64,000 nucleotides of DNA from Sediminibacterium sp. (GTDB taxonomy: Bacteria > Bacteroidota > Bacteroidia > Chitinophagales > Chitinophagaceae). The stretch lies in NCBI GenBank assembly GCA_017537025.1, contig JAFWCB010000008.1, positions 636,022-700,021 of the forward strand. Direction: 5' to 3'. Position 1 is the stretch's first letter, and every line of letters begins with the position of its first letter. Shown here piece by piece: positions 1-7,666 of the stretch. Made by a program: the position numbers and the translations under genes. The notes beneath the pieces are model-generated. The model made no database searches. It saw nothing but the letters and a program-made list of their open reading frames with translations, and was not told where the DNA came from.

Positions 1-1
1 G

Positions 2-1138
2 GAAGATTTTAAGAAAGCACAAGGAGCTGCTGAACCAGATATTCGTTCCGTTGAAGATCATGTGTTTGCACCTACAGCTATTAAAGAAGAAAAAGGACAA
101 AGAGTACCCAAAGGTGCTGAGAAAGTGATGATGGTAGATGCTGCCCTACATGCCATTGATGAAATTTTAGATGAATATCCTGAAGCCATATTATACGGAC
201 AAGATGTAGGAGGAAGGCTAGGGGGTGTTTTCCGGGAAGCGGCAACCCTGGCAGAAAAATATGGTGAGAACAGAGTGTTTAATACAGCCATTCAAGAGGC
301 TTATATAGTTGGATCTACTGTTGGCTTGAGCGCTATGGGTATGAAGCCGATCGTAGAAATCCAGTTTGCCGATTATATCTATCCCGGCTTAAATCAGTTG
401 GTTACCGAAGTAGCCAAATCTTGTTATTTATCTAACGGTAAGTTTCCCGTACAAATGGTATTGCGTGTACCTGTAGGTGCGTATGGGGGTGGGGGGCCAT
501 ATCATAGTGGCAGTATCGAAAGTACCTTATTATCTATCAAGGGTATTAAAGTAGTATATCCTTCCAATGCCGCAGACATGAAGGGTTTGATGAAAGCCGC
601 CTTCCTCGATCCTAATCCTGTTATTATGCTTGAGCATAAAGGATTGTACTGGAGTAAAGTGCCCGGTACCGATGATGCCAAAACCATCGAACCGGCAAAA
701 GATTATATATTGCCCCTAGGTAAAGCCAACGTAGTATTACAAACAGAAATGGAGCGGGTACGTAAGGGAGAAACTATTACAGTGGTTACTTATGGCATGG
801 GAGTATATTGGGCAAAAGCGGCTGCAGAGCGTTATCCCGGACAAGTAGAAATAGTAGACCTCCGATCTTTGTATCCATTAGATGAAGAAACCATCTTTAA
901 TTCGGTAAAGCGCCATGGTAAAGTATTAGTACTAACCGAAGAGCAACAAAATAATTCATTTGCCGAGGCTTTATCGCTTCGTATATCTAACGATTGCTAC
1001 CATTTTTTAGATGCCAAGGTTGAAGTAATGGGAGCTAAAAACCTGCCGGCTATTCCTATCAATGTGGCATTAGAAACCGCCATGCTCCCCACTGCCACCA
1101 AAGTGGCTGAACGCATCGGGAAATTGTTGGCGTATTAG
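2..1138 (+). CDS. 2-oxoacid dehydrogenase E1, beta part (5' truncated by window edge)
   Basis: This is the C-terminal part of a thiamine-diphosphate-dependent E1 component of a 2-oxoacid dehydrogenase (pyruvate or branched-chain type). The frame is open from base 2, so the gene starts before the window; the GTG at 62 is internal. The visible protein has the transketolase-type pyrimidine-binding domain (AIQEAYIVGSTVGLSAMG, FADYIYPGLNQLV) and the C-terminal transketolase domain (VTYGMGVYWAKAAAERYPG, EEQQNNSFAEALS). The residues before the beta domain look like a linker, so this is probably an alpha-beta fusion like the full-length paralogue at 19074-21464. The substrate cannot be told from sequence. 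A tRNA locus follows 43 bases after the stop. Confidence 0.9.
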   Translation, partial: EDFKKAQGAAEPDIRSVEDHVFAPTAIKEEKGQRVPKGAEKVMMVDAALHAIDEILDEYPEAILYGQDVGGRLGGVFREAATLAEKYGENRVFNTAIQEAYIVGSTVGLSAMGMKPIVEIQFADYIYPGLNQLVTEVAKSCYLSNGKFPVQMVLRVPVGAYGGGGPYHSGSIESTLLSIKGIKVVYPSNAADMKGLMKAAFLDPNPVIMLEHKGLYWSKVPGTDDAKTIEPAKDYILPLGKANVVLQTEMERVRKGETITVVTYGMGVYWAKAAAERYPGQVEIVDLRSLYPLDEETIFNSVKRHGKVLVLTEEQQNNSFAEALSLRISNDCYHFLDAKVEVMGAKNLPAIPINVALETAMLPTATKVAERIGKLLAY

Positions 1139-1163
1139 GCTTTTCCCATTCATCCAAACCACC

Positions 1164-1171
1164 TATATTTG
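1164..1171 (+). promoter_or_regulatory. Bacteroidota-type -7 element of the tRNA-Met locus
   Basis: TATATTTG matches the Bacteroidota consensus TAnnTTTG exactly and ends 10 bases before the first tRNA-like copy at 1182. A transcript started here would contain both degenerate copies, the intact tRNA and the terminator at 1410. No convincing -33 TTG was identified, so the call rests on the -7 match and its position. Confidence 0.5.
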
Positions 1172-1181
1172 CACCCCAATT

Positions 1182-1253
1182 GGCGAGGTAGCTCAGTTGG
1201 TTAGAGCACAGGATTCATAACCGCCTAAGGCGGACTGGGTTCAAGACATATTT
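1182..1253 (+). pseudogene. Degenerate tRNA-Met copy 1 (5' half intact, 3' half replaced)
   Basis: The first 41 bases equal the intact tRNA at 1326, including the D arm and the CAT anticodon. The variable region and T arm are then replaced by a short palindrome (CCGCC TAA GGCGG), followed by a T-loop-like GGGTTCAAG and then ACATATTT instead of the 3' acceptor strand. No acceptor stem can form, so this should not be an aminoacylatable tRNA. The unit is 72 bases and is repeated directly downstream. Confidence 0.75.
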
Positions 1254-1325
1254 GGCGAGGTAGCTCAGTTGGTTAGAGCACAGGATTCATATCCGCCTAA
1301 GGCGGACTGGGTTCAAGACATATTT
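1254..1325 (+). pseudogene. Degenerate tRNA-Met copy 2
   Basis: A second 72-base unit, identical to the one at 1182 except that CATAACC becomes CATATCC just after the anticodon. It carries the same CCGCCTAAGGCGG hairpin and truncated T arm and abuts the intact tRNA gene at 1326. Near-identity suggests recent tandem duplication; an assembly artefact cannot be excluded from sequence alone. Confidence 0.75.
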
Positions 1326-1399
1326 GGCGAGGTAGCTCAGTTGGTTAGAGCACAGGATTCATAACCCTGAGGTCTCGGGTTCAAGTCCCGATCTCGCTA
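1326..1399 (+). tRNA. tRNA-Met (anticodon CAT)
   Basis: A full cloverleaf can be drawn: acceptor GGCGAGG with UCUCGCU (two G-U pairs), D arm GCTC/GAGC, anticodon CAT at 1360-1362 in loop TTCATAA, and T arm with loop GTTCAAG. Discriminator A is at 1399. CCA is not encoded: C follows, then ATG. The anticodon stem has an A-C mismatch next to the loop. CAT could also denote a lysidine-modified tRNA-Ile, but the body looks like elongator Met. The 3' 45 bases are repeated at 14111-14155. Confidence 0.9.
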
Positions 1400-1400
1400 C
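1356..1400 (+). repeat. Left 45-bp direct repeat (putative attachment site inside tRNA-Met)
   Basis: This is the tRNA 3' half from the anticodon stem to the base after the discriminator. It is identical base for base to 14111-14155 (46 bases if the following A is counted). Tyrosine recombinases commonly use the 3' half of tRNA genes as attachment sites and leave this arrangement: an intact tRNA on the promoter side and a 3' fragment at the far end. Confidence 0.7.
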
Positions 1401-1409
1401 ATGAAAATC

Positions 1410-1441
1410 AAGGACTTACGTTAAATCGTGAGTCCTTTTTT
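1410..1441 (+). terminator. Rho-independent terminator after tRNA-Met
   Basis: AAGGACTTACG (1410-1420) pairs with CGTGAGTCCTT (1427-1437) around loop TTAAAT, with one T-G wobble, followed by a run of T. It would end the tRNA transcript. It belongs to the island side of the left repeat and differs in sequence from the terminator behind the right repeat. Confidence 0.75.
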
Positions 1442-1615
1442 GTGTGAGGAAAAAGGCATTTTATATTGAAACCCTTGTTATTATTGGATTTGATTGCGTG
1501 AGGAAGAGAAATATATTATTCTTTGTTTAATCGAAAAACGTCCAATTTTAGTAAGAAGCGATCCTTTTTATTTGACATAAAATTTCTATTCAACATCTAA
1601 AACATAAAATCTGAA

Positions 1616-1651
1616 TTATAAAAAAATTAAACTTTATAATTTTTTTTATAA
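1616..1651 (+). promoter_or_regulatory. AT-only inverted repeat in the hydrogenase promoter region
   Basis: TTATAAAAAAATT (1616-1628) is mirrored by AATTTTTTTTATAA (1638-1651) around a 9-base centre, 34 bases before the small-subunit ATG. The 244 bases from the tRNA terminator to that gene hold no ORF. AATATTTG at about 1653-1660 matches TAnnTTTG at 7 of 8 positions and could be the -7 element. Part of the symmetry may simply reflect A/T tracts. Confidence 0.35.
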
Positions 1652-1685
1652 AATATTTGCTAAATTCAACTTCAAATTAAACATT

Positions 1686-2642
1686 ATGGCAAATGTACTA
1701 TGGCTTCAAGGAGGTGCTTGCAGTGGGAACACAATGTCCTTTTTGAATGCACAAGAACCAACTGTTGTGGAATTGATTGTCGATTTTGGCATTAATATTC
1801 TATGGCATCCTACGGTGGGTTTGGAGCTGGGTGACCAGGTGGGTAATCTCATGAAAAAGTGTATAAGTGGCGAAACACCTTTGGACATTTTTGTTTTTGA
1901 GGGATCAATTATTGAGGGCCCTCATGGGACAGGCACAATGAACTACTTTGCTGAGCGACCAATGAAAGATTGGGTTCGTGAACTGGCAGGAGTAGCACAG
2001 TTTGTCGTAGCTGTCGGAGATTGCGCTACTTATGGTGGAATTCCGGCAGTCGATCCAAATCCAAGTGAGTCCACAGGTATGCAGTTTTTGAAAAAGAACA
2101 AAGGTGGGTTTTTGGGTGCAAACTTTGTTGCAAAATCAGGCCTTCCTGTTATCAATATTCCAGGTTGTCCATGTCACCCTGATTGGGTTTCTCAAATTTT
2201 AGTTGCAATTGCTACAGGAAGAGCTGGTGATATTTTGATAGATGAATATCATCGTCCTAAAACATTCTTCTCAACTTATGTGCAATCTGGTTGTACAAAA
2301 GTGAATGGCTTTGCAAATAAAATCGAAGGTGGCTTTGGAAAGAAAGGTGGATGTTTATTCTATGAGGTAGGCTGTAGAGGACCAATGACTAAAGCTAGTT
2401 GTAATAATATATTATGGAATCGTTGGTCTTCTAAAACAAGAGCTAATCACCCATGTTTAGGTTGTACTGAACCAGGATTCCCTCACCATGATTTAAAGCC
2501 AGGTTCAGTATTTAATACCATGAAATATTTGGGTGTATTTCCAAAGGAAGTTCCTGATGGAGACTCAAAATTGGGTTATTACGTAAAAGCTGGTGTTGAA
2601 AAAGTATTTTCCAACAGCAAAGTGGGGTCTTATTCAAAATAA
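1686..2642 (+). CDS. hupS: Group 2a-like uptake [NiFe] hydrogenase small subunit
   Basis: Iron-sulfur subunit that carries electrons away from the NiFe site. At 318 residues with no Tat signal and no C-terminal membrane anchor, it fits cytosolic group 2 enzymes, and the MANVLWLQGGACSGNT start is typical of cyanobacterial and actinobacterial HupS. Proximal-cluster positions are C12, C113 (GDCATYGG) and C161 (PGCPCHPDW); the usual fourth Cys is Asn15. Distal-site residues are C203, C223 and C230, with Gln200 where the usual His would fall. Medial-site residues are C239, C257 and C260 (HPCLGCTEPGFP). It is first in the cluster, 26 bases before the large subunit. Subgroup assignment is by eye. 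Confidence 0.95.
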   Translation: MANVLWLQGGACSGNTMSFLNAQEPTVVELIVDFGINILWHPTVGLELGDQVGNLMKKCISGETPLDIFVFEGSIIEGPHGTGTMNYFAERPMKDWVRELAGVAQFVVAVGDCATYGGIPAVDPNPSESTGMQFLKKNKGGFLGANFVAKSGLPVINIPGCPCHPDWVSQILVAIATGRAGDILIDEYHRPKTFFSTYVQSGCTKVNGFANKIEGGFGKKGGCLFYEVGCRGPMTKASCNNILWNRWSSKTRANHPCLGCTEPGFPHHDLKPGSVFNTMKYLGVFPKEVPDGDSKLGYYVKAGVEKVFSNSKVGSYSK

Positions 2643-2668
2643 ACTTACAACCTTAAAAAAATCATCAA

Positions 2669-4264
2669 ATGAGTGCATCTGAAAAAATTATGAACATTTC
2701 TCCTGTAGGTCGCGTTGAAGGCGATTTAGATGTTCGAGTATATATCGAAAATAATAGGGTTGTTCGTGCCCATACTCAAGCTGCAATGTTTAGAGGCTTT
2801 GAAAAAATCATGCAAGGAAAAGACTATCAATCTGGATTGATTGTCACACCTCGTATTTGTGGTATTTGTGGAGGATCACATCTTTATTGTGCATCTTCAG
2901 CATTAGATACTGCAATGCAAACAACTTTGCCTTCAAATGCTCTATTATTAAGAGCAATTGGACAAATTACTGAAACCATTCAAAGTATACCAAGATGGTT
3001 TTATGCTATTTTTGCAACTGATTTATGTAACAAAAAATTTGCTCATCATCCTTCTTATCAAGAAGTATGCAGACGTTGGGCAGCCTATGCAGGTAAACAT
3101 TTTCAAATTGGTGTTACTGCATCAGGTAGACCAGTGGAAGTTTATGCTCTGTTTGGTGGTCAGTGGCCTCATTCTTCATACATGGTTCCAGGTGGTGTAA
3201 TGTGTTCCCCAACACTTTCTGATATAACTAGAGCATATTCTATTTTGAATCAATTTAGGAATGATTGGTTAGAGCCAATATTTCTTGGATGCTCTGTTGA
3301 ACGATACATGCAAATTAAAACATGGGATGATTTACTAGCTTGGGTTGACGAGAAAGAAAGTCACAAGAATTCTGATATGGGTTTCTTCATTAAAGTTGCT
3401 CAAGAATTTGGATTAGATACTTTCGGACAAGGTGTTGGTAAGTATATGGCTTTTGGTACTTATATACACAAAGATCTTTGGAACCAACCAAAAATTGAAA
3501 CAAGAAATAATGCATTGATTTCTCCTTCTGGTTTTTGGGATGGATTTAATTTCCATGAATTAGATCATTTAAAGGTTACTGAACACGTGAAACACAGCTG
3601 GTATGAGGATTATCCTGCAGCACATCCTTGGGATGAGCCAATGCCAAATCCTCTAAAATCTACCAATCTACACCATACAGATTTTGATGGTAAATATTCA
3701 TGGGCTAAAGCACCTAGATACGATGATCATGCAGTAGAAGTTGGTCCATTAGCTAGAGTAATCATGGCTGGTAATCCAAATAATAAATCACACCAAATCC
3801 AAGATCCACTTTTCTTGGATATTATGAAAGTTAAAGGACCGTCTGTGTTTACTCGTACTTTAGCACGTTTACATGAAGAGGCAAAACTATTTAGTTTAGT
3901 GCATGAATGGCTTGGACAAATCAACCTTAATGATGAATTTTACATCAAGCCAACTCAAAGAGATGGACGTGGTTGGGGTGCAACCGAGGCTGCACGTGGT
4001 GCATTAGCACATTGGGTTGAAATTGAAGATGGTAAAATCAAAAATTATCAAGTAATGGCTCCAACAACTTGGAATGTTGGCCCAAATGATGAAAAAGGAA
4101 GAGCAGGAGCAATTGAAGCTGCATTAACTGGAATTGAGATCGCTGATCCAAATGATCCGGTAGAGGTTGGACTTGTTGCACGTTCATTTGACTCATGTCT
4201 AGTATGTACTGTTCATGCATTAGATAAAAATGGTAAGGACTTAACTAAGTTCAGAATTAATTAG
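2669..4264 (+). CDS. hupL: Group 2a-like [NiFe] hydrogenase large (catalytic) subunit
   Basis: Catalytic subunit that holds the NiFe(CN)2CO site and oxidises H2. The N-terminal L1 motif RICGICGGSH places C64 and C67. The C-terminal L2 motif FDSCLVCTVH places C510, C513 and H516, so all four Ni-ligand cysteines are present. Fifteen residues follow H516, the usual length of the tail removed by the maturation protease after Ni insertion; the protease gene is next. The length (531) and the IQSIPRWFYAIFATDL region resemble cyanobacterial HupL. No signal or anchor is present. Confidence 0.95.
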   Translation: MSASEKIMNISPVGRVEGDLDVRVYIENNRVVRAHTQAAMFRGFEKIMQGKDYQSGLIVTPRICGICGGSHLYCASSALDTAMQTTLPSNALLLRAIGQITETIQSIPRWFYAIFATDLCNKKFAHHPSYQEVCRRWAAYAGKHFQIGVTASGRPVEVYALFGGQWPHSSYMVPGGVMCSPTLSDITRAYSILNQFRNDWLEPIFLGCSVERYMQIKTWDDLLAWVDEKESHKNSDMGFFIKVAQEFGLDTFGQGVGKYMAFGTYIHKDLWNQPKIETRNNALISPSGFWDGFNFHELDHLKVTEHVKHSWYEDYPAAHPWDEPMPNPLKSTNLHHTDFDGKYSWAKAPRYDDHAVEVGPLARVIMAGNPNNKSHQIQDPLFLDIMKVKGPSVFTRTLARLHEEAKLFSLVHEWLGQINLNDEFYIKPTQRDGRGWGATEAARGALAHWVEIEDGKIKNYQVMAPTTWNVGPNDEKGRAGAIEAALTGIEIADPNDPVEVGLVARSFDSCLVCTVHALDKNGKDLTKFRIN

Positions 4265-4282
4265 ATATTAGTCAGAAATTAA

Positions 4283-4317
4283 ATTAAGTATGGGTTACAT
4301 CCCATACTTAATTTTTT
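4283..4317 (+). terminator. Hairpin with T-run between structural and maturation genes
   Basis: ATTAAGTATGGG (4283-4294) pairs perfectly with CCCATACTTAAT (4301-4312) around TTACAT, and the right arm runs into T residues. This is a strong intrinsic terminator or 3' processing stem between the large subunit and the protease gene, and could make structural transcripts exceed maturation transcripts. A second, mutually exclusive 9-bp pairing, ATGGGTTAC (4290-4298) with GTAACCCAT (4318-4326), overlaps it. Confidence 0.7.
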
Positions 4318-4347
4318 GTAACCCATAAGAAGTTGATCAATTAAAAC

Positions 4348-4833
4348 GTGAAAATGAAATGTGCAATACTTGGTTTTGGAAACCCTGTACGAGGCGATGA
4401 TGCTGTAGGTTGCCAAGTTATAGAAAAACTCCACGAAAAGTTCAATAATGAAAAAGATCATATCGGTTTATTTGATATGGGTACAAATGGATTTGAAATT
4501 TTATTTACACTTTCAGGATACAATAAAATTATAGTTGTTGATGCAGTCCTTGATAATCAAAATAAAATTGGTCAAATATACAAAGTTCCTGCAGAAGAAG
4601 TTTTGATGGCTCCTGAAGAAGATCCTCTTCTTTTTTTACACGGAATGAAATGGAATCAGGGGTTAAGCTATGCAAAAAAAATTATGGGTGATTCCTATCC
4701 AACTGATGTGGATGCTTATTTAATAAGTATTTCTAATATTAGTTTCATTGAAGCAATGCAGCCAGAGGTTGAAAAAGCAAGGGATGAAGTTATTGAGTTA
4801 ATTTTTAAAGAGGTAGTATCGTGGTTGAATTAA
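4348..4833 (+). CDS. hupD: Hydrogenase maturation endopeptidase (HyaD/HybD/HupD family)
   Basis: Processing protease that cleaves the C-terminal tail of the large subunit once nickel is in place. The 161-residue length is normal. LGFGNPVRGDDAVG near the N-terminus supplies the first metal-sensing acidic residue (D18, where HybD has Glu). D65 in VVDAV and H98 in FLHGMKW match the other two Ni-contact positions of HybD. The stop overlaps the next start by 13 bases, so translation may be coupled. It follows the 4283-4326 hairpin region. Confidence 0.93.
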   Translation: MKMKCAILGFGNPVRGDDAVGCQVIEKLHEKFNNEKDHIGLFDMGTNGFEILFTLSGYNKIIVVDAVLDNQNKIGQIYKVPAEEVLMAPEEDPLLFLHGMKWNQGLSYAKKIMGDSYPTDVDAYLISISNISFIEAMQPEVEKARDEVIELIFKEVVSWLN

Positions 4834-5132
4834 TTAATCATTACTTGCATATTGACGAATCCGTTTTCTCAAATTGTCTGAATAGTTCAGAAAATGTTTT
4901 GTATGTTTATTATCCAAGAGAATGCAAACTTTTAATTACACCTGTAAGCAATGAATTTTTTAAGAATATCCATAAATGTAACGGTACATTTTTAAAACAG
5001 AAAAATACAAAGGGCGTTCGGGTCTTTCAAATTGCTAACATATTACTTGATAACGAAATTTCTTTAGTAGACAGATCATTGTCATATGAAGCTGATGCTC
5101 TTACATCAATTTTAACCGTTAAGTTTAATTGA
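4821..5132 (+). CDS. Hypothetical protein of hydrogenase cluster (103 aa)
   Basis: I do not recognise the family. The frame begins at a GTG overlapping the protease end and stops one base before the next ATG, so it is clearly operonic. The predicted protein is soluble, with no signal peptide or membrane segment. It looks beta-rich, with three Cys (in SNCLN, RECKL, HKCNG) too scattered for an obvious iron-sulfur motif. Its place between protease and hyp genes suggests a role in assembly or electron transfer, which is inference. A dedicated redox partner is otherwise missing from the cluster. Confidence 0.75.
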   Translation: MVELINHYLHIDESVFSNCLNSSENVLYVYYPRECKLLITPVSNEFFKNIHKCNGTFLKQKNTKGVRVFQIANILLDNEISLVDRSLSYEADALTSILTVKFN

Positions 5133-5133
5133 T

Positions 5134-6588
5134 ATGAAAATAAATATTGAGGAAAATAACAGTTTTTTAAAATCTAAATTAATTGGAATTAATTTTGAGG
5201 AAGTGGACAATGATTTTTGTGATGTAAAAATCACGCCACTTGGGTTATCAATATTTCCTGATTGGAATCTAAGAAGAGTTCCTTTTATCTATTCTGATAG
5301 AATAGATGTAAAGTATTGGTCAGAAGTGTGTAAGATCATAGATGGAGCATTAGCTAGCGATGAAGAGTTACTTAAAAATTATCCATTGATTAATCGTATT
5401 TCACAATGTGTACAAACAGTATTTGATGACGGGGTATTATATACAAATATATTTGAAGATATTATTCCACAAACACAATTTGAGGAATATGCAATACAAC
5501 ACAATAAAGCGGTTTTACTTCACTTTAATTATAGCAAATTAAATACTGATATTGAGGAAATAAATGAGCAATTTAAGCACGCAGCTTATTTAGCACCAGA
5601 TGCTTATTGGATGTCTTTTACCCATTATCTCAATTTTGTTTTTTTACTTGATCATGATAGGATAGATGAAGCATATGATCTTGTTATGAAAATCGAAAGG
5701 AGAATCGATATAAATTCAGTAAGATCAATAGTGCTACTTACCATATTGAAGTATTTATCATTACAAGAAGATGTATCAAATTATCAAAGTATGGTACTAC
5801 AAATTGCCGATTTATTAACTAGTATGAAAGATTTACCTGAATGTCAAATAGATGGTTTAATTGCACTTTCTCAGTTTCAAGAAACACAACAAAATATAAA
5901 TGAAGCTGTTGCAAGTTTCGAAAAAGCTCTTTCTATTGCTAAATCAAGCAATTCAAAACAACTTTCATATATCTATGCTTCATTAGGTGATCTTCAGTTG
6001 AAGGCTGCACAATTTGGCGATATTTCTCAATATAGTTTTGCCCAACACTCATATCAGCAGGCATTAAAAACAATTCTCAGAGAAAACGATGCTCAACGAT
6101 ATGGACTATGTCAAATGAATCTTGGTATCATATACGCAGAAATGCCAATACGTGACGTTAAAAGACATGTATATGCTGGCCTTGCTCAAACAGCATTTAC
6201 AGAAGCAATGCAAGTTTTTAATAAGTTTGATGATCCATATCAATATGCTATGGTGTGTACAAACTTTGCAAATGCAATGCTAAGATTGCTCCCTGATATT
6301 GATAAAGAAAGATTTGATAAAATAAGTTTTTATTTGTTTGAGGCTTTGAATATCAGAAAATCAAATCAATTCCCAGAAGAGCGAGCAATTACAATTTGTA
6401 CTCTTTTAAACTTGTATTTCCATCGGATAGAAACAGCTGAGGAAATAGACTATCAATGGCTTAATGAGATGAAGCTTATGTCAGATGAAATTATTTCACT
6501 TACTTCAAATACATTTCTAGTTGACAATGCACATAATGCTATTAAGTTCGTTGATAATACAAAATCACAATTAAGTAGTAATGCATGA
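5134..6588 (+). CDS. TPR-like repeat protein of hydrogenase cluster
   Basis: A 484-residue soluble protein rich in helical repeats. Tetratricopeptide-like units are visible from about residue 240 (EAVASFEKALSIAKSSN, SYIYASLGDLQL, YSFAQHSYQQALKTI, AQTAFTEAMQVFNKF, FYLFEALNIRKS). The N-terminal 150 residues are less regular. TPR arrays usually act as protein-protein scaffolds, so this may hold a maturation intermediate or attach the enzyme to a partner. It starts one base after the preceding gene, and its last codons overlap hypA by 8 bases. Confidence 0.8.
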   Translation: MKINIEENNSFLKSKLIGINFEEVDNDFCDVKITPLGLSIFPDWNLRRVPFIYSDRIDVKYWSEVCKIIDGALASDEELLKNYPLINRISQCVQTVFDDGVLYTNIFEDIIPQTQFEEYAIQHNKAVLLHFNYSKLNTDIEEINEQFKHAAYLAPDAYWMSFTHYLNFVFLLDHDRIDEAYDLVMKIERRIDINSVRSIVLLTILKYLSLQEDVSNYQSMVLQIADLLTSMKDLPECQIDGLIALSQFQETQQNINEAVASFEKALSIAKSSNSKQLSYIYASLGDLQLKAAQFGDISQYSFAQHSYQQALKTILRENDAQRYGLCQMNLGIIYAEMPIRDVKRHVYAGLAQTAFTEAMQVFNKFDDPYQYAMVCTNFANAMLRLLPDIDKERFDKISFYLFEALNIRKSNQFPEERAITICTLLNLYFHRIETAEEIDYQWLNEMKLMSDEIISLTSNTFLVDNAHNAIKFVDNTKSQLSSNA

Positions 6589-6943
6589 GATGTCAATCAT
6601 ACAACAAGTAGTTAATTCACTAAACAGTGAACTAAGTGCAGAAGAAAAATATCAAGTAAGTAATATAATTTTGCATTTGGGTGAATTGAGTAATGTACAA
6701 CCTATTTTACTAGAAAATGCATTCAAGGCCTACCAAGAGGCGTCTGCTGATTATGTACACACACGGTTAACAGTTTTACAAATTCCTGTGGTCATTCATT
6801 GTGATCAATGTGGTGAAGATTCACGAGTAAAGCAATATGTTTTTAAGTGCAATAATTGTGGAAAGCCTTCAACTAACCTTATAAGTGGTGAGGAGTTGCT
6901 CATACACAAAATAGAATTTTTTGATCCTTTTAAACTTCAATAA
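6581..6943 (+). CDS. hypA: Hydrogenase nickel incorporation protein HypA
   Basis: Nickel metallochaperone working with HypB to load Ni into the large-subunit precursor. The MHEMSI start provides the Ni-binding His2. The zinc site is C74 and C77 (CDQC) with C90 and C93 (CNNC), the usual two CxxC pairs. The 120-residue length is typical. It overlaps the TPR gene by 8 bases and lies 6 bases before hypB, as expected for co-translated partners. Confidence 0.95.
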   Translation: MHEMSIIQQVVNSLNSELSAEEKYQVSNIILHLGELSNVQPILLENAFKAYQEASADYVHTRLTVLQIPVVIHCDQCGEDSRVKQYVFKCNNCGKPSTNLISGEELLIHKIEFFDPFKLQ

Positions 6944-6949
6944 AAAAAT

Positions 6950-7663
6950 ATGATACAGTTATCTCAACAACGAACATCAAAAAATAAGCGTGGGACAATT
7001 AATTGTGATAATACTACTAGGCACTTGTTACAAGCAAATGATTTTGTAGCAGAAGCAATAAGAAATAAAATGCTTCAATCTAAAACACTTGTAATTAATA
7101 TTGTTTCTTCTGCAGGAAGTGGTAAAACAACATTAATGATAGAAACAGGAAAAAGACTCAAAGAAAAATATTCAATTAAGGTCCTCGTTGGGGATCTTGA
7201 AACTGAACGCGATGCTGATAGAATAAAAGCAGCTGGTGTTGATGCACTTCAAATTGTCACAGGTGGCATTTGTCATTTAGAAGCACAAATGGTATGGCAA
7301 GCAATGGAGACAATGGATCTTACTGGAACCGATTTACTTTTTATCGAAAATGTTGGTAATTTAGTTTGTCCAGCTTCTTTTGATTTGGGGGAAGATTATA
7401 GAGTTACACTTATTGCAAGTACAGAAGGAGACGATAAGCCCAAAAAATATCCAAGAATGTTTTTAACCTCAGAACTGATGATTGTTTCGAAGGCCGATTT
7501 ACTTCCTTATGTCCCTTTTTCGGTTGAAGAAGTTACGAAAGATGCTAGAGATATTAATCATGAATTAGAAGTTATTACAATTTCCTCAATAAAAGGAGAT
7601 GGAATTGAAGAATGGTGTCAATGGTTAGAAGAAAGAATTGCACTAAAAAGACAGATTGTTTGA
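6950..7663 (+). CDS. hypB: Hydrogenase/urease nickel incorporation GTPase HypB
   Basis: GTPase that drives nickel delivery together with HypA. The G1 P-loop SSAGSGKTT is at about residues 53-61, followed by GDLETERDADR. The metal-binding residues of the G domain are seen in GGICHL (C108, H109) and ENVGNLVC (C140). The His-rich nickel-storage stretch and the N-terminal CxxCGC motif of some HypB proteins are absent, so storage may depend on the permease at the end of the cluster. Length is 237 residues. Confidence 0.95.
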   Translation: MIQLSQQRTSKNKRGTINCDNTTRHLLQANDFVAEAIRNKMLQSKTLVINIVSSAGSGKTTLMIETGKRLKEKYSIKVLVGDLETERDADRIKAAGVDALQIVTGGICHLEAQMVWQAMETMDLTGTDLLFIENVGNLVCPASFDLGEDYRVTLIASTEGDDKPKKYPRMFLTSELMIVSKADLLPYVPFSVEEVTKDARDINHELEVITISSIKGDGIEEWCQWLEERIALKRQIV

Positions 7664-7666
7664 TAG

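Noticed and set aside
1182-1325. Two extra functional tRNA-Met genes
   Set aside because: The 3' acceptor strand and T stem are missing, so no cloverleaf can close.
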